Shown here: one piece after another, positions 1 through 6,330 of the stretch | Numbering within the stretch: the stretch's first letter is position 1 | Layout: the number at the start of each line of letters is the position of its first letter | Assembly: GCA_007134625.1 (NCBI GenBank) | Contig: SLKL01000444.1 | Coordinates: forward strand, 1-7,381 | Direction of reading: 5' to 3' | Source of the DNA: Saprospiraceae bacterium | Lineage (GTDB): Bacteria > Bacteroidota > Bacteroidia > Chitinophagales > Saprospiraceae | Length of the DNA stretch: 7,381 bases | The notes under the pieces: model-generated | Databases searched by the model: none | Seen by the model: only the letters and a program-made list of their open reading frames with translations | Told to the model about the DNA's origin: nothing | Made by a program: the position numbers and the translations under genes

Positions 1-620
1 CCGATTTCGGATTTTTCGGTAACTGATGAGATAATACAATCTCCTATGCCATAAATCTGAATGTCATCTTTAAATGCACATAAAAGTATGGTAGGAAATG
101 CATTGATGTATTCCATATCCTGATATCTGAAACCCATGTTACTCGTAACTCCTTCAATTACTGTAAACTTTTCTTTATCAATGAAGTCAATCTCAAGATC
201 AAATCTGATGTGTTTTCTACCATTGTGAGTATAAACAGAATCTACATAATAGTATTGGGGACTAATATTCCCGATGCCATTGATGAACATAGAGTCTCCA
301 ATATTTAAATTCAAATCCATAATCAAATGCTCGTCCATGTCATTCAACCCCAAATACCAAGCCCTTGAATGAGTAGAATCCTCCCTTAAAAATCCCATGA
401 TGTTGTCCGTATTGTCATATCCATCGACTACTTTGTAGTGCTTACCGTTGATTATAGTATCTCCAACGATATTGTGTTTGGCTGTAGCGATTCCCCACAA
501 GTTACCGAAAGTAATATTCCATTGTGTGGATTGATCGCCAAAGATGCTTTCATAGTTCTGAGCTGTCACAAGCTGAGTTGAAAGAAAAAGACTTAAAAAA
601 ATAAAAATTGAATTTTTCAT
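1..620 (-). CDS. Secreted T9SS-cargo-like protein, N-terminal part (C-terminus off left edge)
   Basis: The frame is open from an ATG at 620-618 to the left edge, giving 206 codons with no stop, so the gene is cut by the window. Residues 1-20 are a signal peptide: a Lys, a hydrophobic core rich in Phe/Leu/Ile, then V-T-A before Q21. The mature part has the pattern GDTIINGKHYKVVDG (residues 53-67), a G-D-S motif near 108-110, an F-D-L strand near 140 and an E-G-V-T-S-N-M-G-F stretch (156-164). This pattern is common in Bacteroidota secreted proteins of about 250-350 residues that end in a type A T9SS sorting domain; that domain would lie beyond the left edge and is inferred. The role is unknown: these are exported or surface-attached proteins without an assigned reaction. 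A canonical promoter lies about 120 bp upstream. The gene is AT-rich. The reading frame is secure and the family call is reasonable; no more specific function is supported. Confidence 0.82.
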   Translation of the reverse strand, partial: MKNSIFIFLSLFLSTQLVTAQNYESIFGDQSTQWNITFGNLWGIATAKHNIVGDTIINGKHYKVVDGYDNTDNIMGFLREDSTHSRAWYLGLNDMDEHLIMDLNLNIGDSMFINGIGNISPQYYYVDSVYTHNGRKHIRFDLEIDFIDKEKFTVIEGVTSNMGFRYQDMEYINAFPTILLCAFKDDIQIYGIGDCIISSVTEKSEI

Positions 621-746
621 GTGATGTGTTTTATGTTTAAAAGTGTTTATACGAAATGAATGCAAACTACCGATTTGGTTGGTATTTTTTAAGACTGCAC
701 ATTGCTGCAAACAGACTTATTAGTCACGGTAAATTTTTATGACACT

Positions 747-777
747 CAAAGATAAGAATAAATTCAGTTTTACCAAA
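747..777 (-). promoter_or_regulatory. Bacteroidota-type promoter (-33 TTTG / -7 TATCTTTG) for the secreted-protein gene
   Basis: On the minus strand, TTTG (777-774) is followed by exactly 19 bp and then TATCTTTG (754-747). This matches the primary sigma (sigma-ABfr type) consensus TTTG-N19-TAnnTTTG of Bacteroidota at every defined base. Transcription would start a few bases downstream, near 740, giving a 5' untranslated leader of about 120 nt before the ATG at 620. The leader contains only a tiny inverted repeat, GACT-TATT-AGTC at 714-725, too short to call a regulatory structure. No operator is visible. Confidence 0.75.
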
Positions 778-1360
778 TTTTTTACCATATATTGAGTGAT
801 GGAAGTAAAATTTAAAACTTATATTGCTGTTCTCAATTCCTGAATCATCCTCAACTTCATAAAAATTATTTGTCCGCATCCTCCTATTCCCCTAAAGGCA
901 TAAGTCACCAAATACATTTTTGCCTTCATTCAACCAAATCAGCATCATCACGGAAATTTAAATTCCAGGCGTTGCGAGTATAAACACCGGGACGTGCATG
1001 GTCACCATCTTTGAAATTAGATTAATGGTAATATGCAGGTCGCTAAAAATCACCAATAATCTTTATCTGTGTATTTAATTTTTTCGTATCTTACGGCTGT
1101 AAACTCTAAAGTCTAATGCCACATATTTTTTTGAACACAATCCGTCATGAAGGAGCAAATCGACACTTGTTTAGTAAGCTTCTGGCCATTTGCAATAATA
1201 GATGGTTTTCATGGTGTTGTGGCTTTTTGAAACAATAACTGTAATATTCTTTCAATCTGGAAACTACCTGTGATTATTTTCTCTCTATGAATTATTATCA
1301 ATATCGATGTTATTCTTATGATTTTTACGGGCAAAATCTCACTAATTTAAATTAAGTACC
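778..1360. other. AT-rich intergenic stretch with no convincing gene
   Basis: This 583-nt region separates two divergently transcribed genes. No tRNA, rRNA, terminator, insertion-sequence end or strong repeat is visible. It holds three short open frames that I do not call as genes: minus 917-819 (32 codons plus stop, ATG start), minus 1021-926 (31 sense codons, no ATG, containing RPGVYTR), and plus 1116-1238 (40 codons plus stop, ATG start). A TATCTTAC at 1088-1095 on the plus strand resembles a -7 box (6 of 8 positions) but lacks a TTTG 19 bp upstream. TACCTGTG at 1265-1272 is a 7-of-8 match to the -7 box about 90 bp before the M28-like gene, also without a -33 TTTG. The promoter of that gene therefore remains unassigned. 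The stretch could be a decayed locus. Confidence 0.6.
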
Positions 1361-2860
1361 ATGAAAAAAATGATCTACTTGTTATTTGGTATATGCACAC
1401 TATATTTAAGTTTAATCTACGGTCTAGAGGCGCAAAATAACTTCAGCCCTGAAAAACTAAAGGAGCATGTTAAGATACTTTCGGCAGATGACATGGACGG
1501 CAGGGCTCCCAATACAAAGGGGATAGAAAAAGCCAGACAGTATATTAAAAATGAGATGTCTGAAGCTGGTCTGATTCCTTACAAAGACAAGACTTTCAGA
1601 CAATCATTTGGGTATAGAACAACAACTAATCTTTGGGTAGAGATGGAGAATCTCATAGGGGTGATACCCGGAACAAATTCAAAACTGAAAAGTGAAGCGA
1701 TTGTCATAAATACAAGTTATGATCACAGAGGTTTTGAAATTATTCAGGGGTTAAAGCTGGTTTACAATGGCGCAAATTACCATGCTTCAGCAGTTGCAGG
1801 GATGCTTGAATTGGCAAAGTATTTTACAAAGGAAGAAAATCTAACTGAAAGAACATTGATTTTTCTTTTTACAGATGGAAATTATCAATCGAATCGTGGA
1901 ATTATTCATTTTTTTGAAAATGCTCATTTACTGGACTATGAGATAAAAATGGGAGTTAATCTGCGTGGTATAGGGAATTATGGCTCTGATTCAGGTATTA
2001 ACTTATTTGGGATCAAAACAATTGAGCAGGGTAAAGAAATGGGACTACATTTTGCTGAACAGCATGAACTGATGGTTGATCAATATGATGCTAGAATGGT
2101 TTGTGGGGCAGAAACATGGTACTTTGGGCATTATGGATTTCCTGCAGTTTTGATCAATACTTTAAATTATGATTTTGGGAATACTACTGAGGACACTTTT
2201 GAAAAACTCAACTACGATGGTATTGCTCAAATTTTGGATTACACGGTTGATTTAATAAAGACTTTTTCTTCTATGGGTGCCATTGTTGCTACCGATAAAT
2301 TCGATCCCGCAGATTATCCCTTTGATCAGGCTGACATGCCCGTACCCAGAAAAAAGTTTCACTATGGTCTGGTCATGAATTTGGGAAGTGGTTATCAAAT
2401 TTACAGCGATGAGTTTTTTAGGTCTAAATCACGCTTTAATTTTGCCATTGGGTTCAAAACTCATTTTCATTTTACCAATTCCATTTCCATACAACCTGAG
2501 GTTTTGTATGACCGTAATTCCGGCAGATGGGATGAGGGTAAGTTCAGGAGAAACTCAATAACAGCTCCCCTAAATTTACAATGGGACTTCTCAGGCAAAA
2601 ACAATCAATCCAGACTTTTTCTTATTGGTGGTGCCTATTACAGGTATAATTTCAGTGGAAAAATGGAAGGAGAAGAGCTGGATTTTGATCTGGTTTTTGA
2701 GAGAGACGAATGGGGTATAAATTTTGGAATAGGTTTTGAGGATTATGATATCTATCAATTGAGCTGGACTATGCGCCGTGGAATGTCTGATATGATTAAG
2801 GGTACGAGCTCAATTAGAGATGTAAATAGCCTGCTTACATTTGCGCTCAAATTTCCATAA
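1361..2860 (+). CDS. Exported M28-peptidase-like (predicted inactive) protein fused to a C-terminal outer-membrane beta-barrel
   Basis: Residues 1-24 form a signal peptide ending G-L-E-A before Q25. Residues about 30-300 follow the M28 zinc-peptidase layout: LSADDMDGRAPNTKG (40-54) matches the family's L-x-S-D-x-x-x-G-R entry motif; an I-V-I-N-x-S-Y-D-H-R-G strand (114-124) matches the 'AHYDHLG' strand; NGANYHASA (136-144) matches 'NGADDNASG'; LIFLFTDGN (166-174) matches the 'FxxFTGEE' strand; VNLRGIG (199-205) matches 'INLDMIG'; and NTTEDTFEKLNYDG (274-287) matches 'HTPDDTPDKINYEG'. Every ligand position differs (S119, Y140, N174, R202, N274) and the catalytic Glu position is G173, so hydrolysis is unlikely. 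After a Pro/Asp-rich linker (about 312-332), residues 333-499 alternate polar and hydrophobic/aromatic residues and end in F-A-L-K-F-P. This is typical of a small PorT/OMP_b-brl barrel of perhaps eight strands. With such a barrel in the outer membrane, the M28-like domain should sit in the periplasm and may bind peptide or protein (inference). The start is the only ATG ahead of the signal peptide. There is no strong Shine-Dalgarno, and the gene stands alone. Confidence 0.88.
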   Translation: MKKMIYLLFGICTLYLSLIYGLEAQNNFSPEKLKEHVKILSADDMDGRAPNTKGIEKARQYIKNEMSEAGLIPYKDKTFRQSFGYRTTTNLWVEMENLIGVIPGTNSKLKSEAIVINTSYDHRGFEIIQGLKLVYNGANYHASAVAGMLELAKYFTKEENLTERTLIFLFTDGNYQSNRGIIHFFENAHLLDYEIKMGVNLRGIGNYGSDSGINLFGIKTIEQGKEMGLHFAEQHELMVDQYDARMVCGAETWYFGHYGFPAVLINTLNYDFGNTTEDTFEKLNYDGIAQILDYTVDLIKTFSSMGAIVATDKFDPADYPFDQADMPVPRKKFHYGLVMNLGSGYQIYSDEFFRSKSRFNFAIGFKTHFHFTNSISIQPEVLYDRNSGRWDEGKFRRNSITAPLNLQWDFSGKNNQSRLFLIGGAYYRYNFSGKMEGEELDFDLVFERDEWGINFGIGFEDYDIYQLSWTMRRGMSDMIKGTSSIRDVNSLLTFALKFP

Positions 2861-3225
2861 CAAATCGGGATTGGAAAAGTACTGTAAGTTTCAGATTGGT
2901 TAATTGTCAAACTCCTTACTAACTTAAGTATGATCTTCTTCTTCAGGAACTAAAATTTAGGATATTGAGTGGGAACCTGAACTAAAGACTTATGCATAGA
3001 AAGCACATAGTAATTTTTTCCTCTAACTGTATTTTTCCATATTAAGGGATTCTTTTGTAAATCATAAACTTATAGATACATTCAAGAAGTATTAACCACT
3101 TTACAAACCAGCCAAAAGCCAGTAGCCAGAGACCAGACCAGTAGCCAGAAACCAGCCGCCAGAAACCAATAGCCAGAGACCAGCAGCTAGCCGCCAGAAA
3201 CCAGAAACCAGCCGCCAGAAACCAA
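2861..3225. other. Convergent intergenic region without an identifiable terminator
   Basis: The M28-like gene and the efflux operon face each other across this gap. From 2861 to about 3107 the DNA is AT-rich with no gene and no hairpin followed by a T-run on either strand. A 6-bp inverted repeat, TTCAGG at 2942-2947 and CCTGAA at 2976-2981, has a 28-nt loop and no T-tract, so I do not call it a terminator. The right part is occupied by the heptamer array described separately. Termination of both transcripts may be Rho-dependent or may rely on structure I cannot see. Confidence 0.6.
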
Positions 3226-3228
3226 TTA
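3108..3228. repeat. Degenerate CCAGNNN heptanucleotide tandem array abutting the pump gene's stop codon
   Basis: From 3119 to 3228 the sequence divides without remainder into 16 units: fifteen heptamers and one 5-bp unit (CCAGA at 3133-3137). Thirteen units begin CCAG. CCAGAAA occurs five times (3145, 3159, 3194, 3201, 3215); CCAGCCG twice (3152, 3208), with a CTAGCCG variant at 3187; CCAGTAG twice; CCAGAGA twice. A further CCAGCCA unit at 3108-3114 is separated from the rest by AAAG. A 26-bp segment at 3145-3170 recurs exactly at 3201-3226, offset by 56 bp (eight units), which points to block duplication by slippage or unequal recombination. The last unit, CCAATTA, contains the complement of the efflux pump's TAA stop codon (3226-3228). 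There are no spacers, so this is not CRISPR. Confidence 0.9.
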
Positions 3229-6200
3229 AAAACTCCTCTTCTTCCAACTATAAACAAGCAGGTACATTACCGGAAGGACCAATAGCGTAGCCAATGGTGC
3301 TGTGATCATACTTCCCACAACTACCTGTGCAAGTGGTTGCTGAGTTTCAGAGCCTATGCCGGTTGCTACTGCCGCCGGAAGCAGACCTATACCTGCCGCC
3401 ATAGACACCATTAAAACTGCGCGAAGACGAAGTTGAGTGCCCTCCATTACCGCTTCGAGCAGGGATTTGCCGCTGCGCCGTAAATTGTTGATAAAGCCTA
3501 CAAGTACCACCCCGTTGAGGACCACCACACCGAGCACACAAATAAATCCAACCGTTGCTGAAATACTGAGATCAGTACCGGTGATAATGAGTGCGAGGAC
3601 TCCACCAATTAATGAAAACGGCACGGAAGCCATGACGAGAACGGAATCTGTCAGACTCTTGAAATTCAAATAAAGGAGGAAAAAGATGATCAAAAGGGTT
3701 AAAGGAACAACTATCATTAGTCTTTCCAATGCGGCCTGCAATTGCTGGAATTCTCCTGCCCACTCCAGTCGGTATCCTGCCGGGAAATTCACATTTTCAG
3801 CGATTTGCGATTCGGCATCGGCTATGGTGGTTTGCAGGTCTCGACCCCTCACACTAAATGCTATCGGGATATAACGCGAGTTGGCTTCCCGGTAGATGAA
3901 AGATGCACCGGATTGGGTAAATACATTGGCCACTTCTTTTAAGGGAATATAGCCGGTACCTGTAGCCACAGGGATGTTTCCTATAGCTTCTTCTGTGCTT
4001 CTGAACTCGGGTAGTGTTCTCACTACCACATCGAAGCGGCGTTCACCATCCAATCTTTGAGTGACCGCTTCACCACCCACAGCAGCCGATACTATTTTGT
4101 TGACATCCTTGGTAAGTACACCGTATCTCGCAGCTCTTTTTCTGTCAATTTCTACCAAGAGATTGGGTTGTCCCAATTTAGTATATACCGCTAAGTCAGA
4201 GATACCCTCTACCTCCTCCATTACATCCTGTATCTGAAAGGCGATTTCTTCAAGCGTTTCCAGGTCTTCTCCAAACACTTTTACCACATTTTCACCCCGC
4301 ACTCCTGCCATCGCCTCTTCCACATTGTCCTGTATGTTTTGAGAAAAGCTAAAGGATACCCCGGATATTTGAGAAAGTGTAGCTTCGATCTCACTGATCA
4401 GCCCATCTTTATCCAGACCGGGTCTCCACTCATCCATAGGTATCAGGTCAACATATATGTCCACGTTGAACCAACTAATGGCTTCTGTTCCCTCATCGTC
4501 CTGTCCCAGTTGACTTACAGCCGTTGTGACTTCCGGATGATTTTCAATGATCAGGATTCTCATTTCATCTGCCAGTTCTGCAGCTTTGTCAAATGAGATA
4601 CTATTGGGCATTGTACCCCTTATCCAAAGGTTACCCTCTTCCAGTTTTGGCATGAATTCACCGCCGATAAAAGGAACTGTGGCGAGTGTAGCAATAAATG
4701 CCAGTGTGCTGATACCCAACGTAATTTTTGGACTCCTGACACAAGCTTTTATTACAGGTGAAAATCCTTTGTTTAACCACCTAACCAGGAAGGTATCCTT
4801 ATGCGTTGTTTTTCCTTTGAAAAAATAGGCCATTAGTGCCGGCGCATAAGTCAGCGAGAGGAACAAGGCAATACCCAGAGCAATTCCATAGGTAATAGCA
4901 AGTGGTCCAAAGATTCTACCTTCTACTCCCTGCATAGTGAATAGCGGCAAAAAGGCTACGATGATTATTGCCATAGAGAAAAATATGGGTCCTGCCACTT
5001 CTTTACCTGCGGTGACTATGGATTTTCGGGTTTCTTCAGGACTTTGATTTTCTTTGGTCGAGAGTCGTCTGAAAATATTTTCTACCATGATAACCGAGGC
5101 ATCCACTATGATACCAAAGTCAAGTGCTCCCATTGAGATCAGGTTGGCTGAATCTCCCCTCAATACCATAATGAGAAAGGTACCCAAAAGGGATAAGGGT
5201 ATGGAGATAGTCACTATTAATGCAGCTTTCAGGTTTCCAAGGAATGCAATCATAATGAATCCCACAAGTATCATACCCGCGAGGAGTACGTGCTGCACGG
5301 TGCTTGTGGTCACATTTACCAGGCTTGTACGGTCGTAGTAGGGGACGATTTTCATGCCGTCGGGAAGTATTCCGCCGGCGTTGATTTCATCTACTTTTGC
5401 CTGCACTCTTTCCAGAGTGGGCAAGGTTTGCTGTCCGCGATACATATTCACAATACCGGTAACCACATCAGAGTCATAATCTCTCCCCACTTTTCCCAGA
5501 GGGACCATCTGACCAATTTTTACCTCTCCGAGTTGATGTACATAAATGGGCAATCCATCCCTCTCGGCGACCATTACATTGGCTATATCGTCTATTCCGC
5601 GAAATAGTCCAACTCCTCTTACATTATAACTCTGTTCACCTATGTTGAGGTAGTTTCCGCCCACATTAGAGTTACTTTGCTCGATGGCATCCATAACATC
5701 CGATATCGATACATTAAATGCTATTAATTTCTGTGGATCAATTTCTACATGATACTCTTTTGTAGGACCACCAAATCCAACCACATCAATAATCCCAGGA
5801 ACTTGTCGAAATTGTCTCTCTAATATCCAGTCCTGAGCTTCTTTGAGCTCCATGGTGGTGTAACCCTCGCCCACCAATTGGTATCGGTAAATCTCCCCCA
5901 GTGCTGACCAGGGGCTGAGTTCCGGTGTAACACCTTCAGGCAGGTCCACCATTTGCAACCTGTTAATTACTTCCTGCCTTGCTTTTTCATATTCCGTTCC
6001 CCAATCGAAATAGACTTTTACATTGGACAGTCCAAAAAGGGAGATAGAACGAATGACATCCAAACCGGGAATACCATTTAATTCAGTCTCCAGAGGTACT
6101 GTGATTTGCCTTTCAATTTCTTCAGCTGACCAGCCCGGTTTTTGAGCGATTACCTCTACGAGTGGGGGAGTGGGGTCGGGATAAGCCTCAATATTGAGTT

Positions 6201-6303
6201 CCGTAAAAGCCCATATACCTACAATCAGTAAAACAATAGAAGCGATAATAACAAAACCCCTTTCTTTTACCGATGACTCGATCATATTGTCAATCCAATT
6301 CAT
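3226..6303 (-). CDS. CzcA-like heavy-metal efflux RND permease (HME family)
   Basis: This is the proton-driven inner-membrane pump of a tripartite metal-efflux system, 1025 residues and full length for the family (about 1020-1060). It shows the duplicated RND plan: TM1 (about 16-34), a large periplasmic loop (35-335), TM2-TM6 (336-490), TM7 (525-546), a second periplasmic loop (547-858), and TM8-TM12 (860-1016). TM4 carries DFGIIVDASVIMVEN (395-409). D395, D401 and E408 match by position the acidic residues CzcA uses for proton and cation transport (D402, D408, E415 in Cupriavidus), and the DFG-D-E-N signature marks the divalent-metal HME branch rather than AcrB-type drug pumps. By my alignment from memory, the three periplasmic Met residues of the Cu/Ag pump CusA fall on R562, around F612, and E663 here. 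Zn/Co/Cd/Ni-type export is therefore likelier than Cu/Ag, but the substrate is not proven. The gene starts 27 nt after the adaptor gene's stop, so the two should be cotranscribed. There is no His-rich tail. The gene is visibly more GC-rich than the genes to its left. Confidence 0.96.
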   Translation of the reverse strand: MNWIDNMIESSVKERGFVIIASIVLLIVGIWAFTELNIEAYPDPTPPLVEVIAQKPGWSAEEIERQITVPLETELNGIPGLDVIRSISLFGLSNVKVYFDWGTEYEKARQEVINRLQMVDLPEGVTPELSPWSALGEIYRYQLVGEGYTTMELKEAQDWILERQFRQVPGIIDVVGFGGPTKEYHVEIDPQKLIAFNVSISDVMDAIEQSNSNVGGNYLNIGEQSYNVRGVGLFRGIDDIANVMVAERDGLPIYVHQLGEVKIGQMVPLGKVGRDYDSDVVTGIVNMYRGQQTLPTLERVQAKVDEINAGGILPDGMKIVPYYDRTSLVNVTTSTVQHVLLAGMILVGFIMIAFLGNLKAALIVTISIPLSLLGTFLIMVLRGDSANLISMGALDFGIIVDASVIMVENIFRRLSTKENQSPEETRKSIVTAGKEVAGPIFFSMAIIIVAFLPLFTMQGVEGRIFGPLAITYGIALGIALFLSLTYAPALMAYFFKGKTTHKDTFLVRWLNKGFSPVIKACVRSPKITLGISTLAFIATLATVPFIGGEFMPKLEEGNLWIRGTMPNSISFDKAAELADEMRILIIENHPEVTTAVSQLGQDDEGTEAISWFNVDIYVDLIPMDEWRPGLDKDGLISEIEATLSQISGVSFSFSQNIQDNVEEAMAGVRGENVVKVFGEDLETLEEIAFQIQDVMEEVEGISDLAVYTKLGQPNLLVEIDRKRAARYGVLTKDVNKIVSAAVGGEAVTQRLDGERRFDVVVRTLPEFRSTEEAIGNIPVATGTGYIPLKEVANVFTQSGASFIYREANSRYIPIAFSVRGRDLQTTIADAESQIAENVNFPAGYRLEWAGEFQQLQAALERLMIVVPLTLLIIFFLLYLNFKSLTDSVLVMASVPFSLIGGVLALIITGTDLSISATVGFICVLGVVVLNGVVLVGFINNLRRSGKSLLEAVMEGTQLRLRAVLMVSMAAGIGLLPAAVATGIGSETQQPLAQVVVGSMITAPLATLLVLPVMYLLVYSWKKRSF

Positions 6304-6330
6304 GCCGGTTCTCTGCTTTTTTTCTAAAAA

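Noticed and set aside
926..1021. Fragment of a trypsin-like serine protease, from the RPGVYTR motif
   Set aside because: Only seven residues match; the following residues do not give the expected C-terminal helix, and no His/Asp/Ser catalytic motifs are nearby.
1361..2860. Active M28 aminopeptidase
   Set aside because: The zinc ligand and catalytic Glu positions are all substituted, so an active-enzyme annotation would be misleading.
2942..2981. Inverted repeat TTCAGG/CCTGAA as a terminator between the convergent genes
   Set aside because: The stem is only 6 bp, the loop is 28 nt and no T-tract follows.
3108..3228. Possible CRISPR array
   Set aside because: Units are 7 bp and directly tandem with no unique spacers; there are no cas genes nearby.
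3042..3257. 71-codon minus-strand frame rich in Trp, Leu, Gly and Ala
   Set aside because: It is produced by reading through the CCAGNNN array; its composition is that of the repeat, and its start lies inside the pump gene in another frame.
3437..5607. Several plus-strand frames of 60-105 codons inside the pump gene
   Set aside because: They are antisense shadows of the conserved RND coding sequence, show no recognisable domains, and lack promoters.
3226..6303. CusA-type Cu/Ag pump
   Set aside because: The CusA periplasmic methionine triad is not seen at the aligned positions; the sequence fits the CzcA-like divalent group better.
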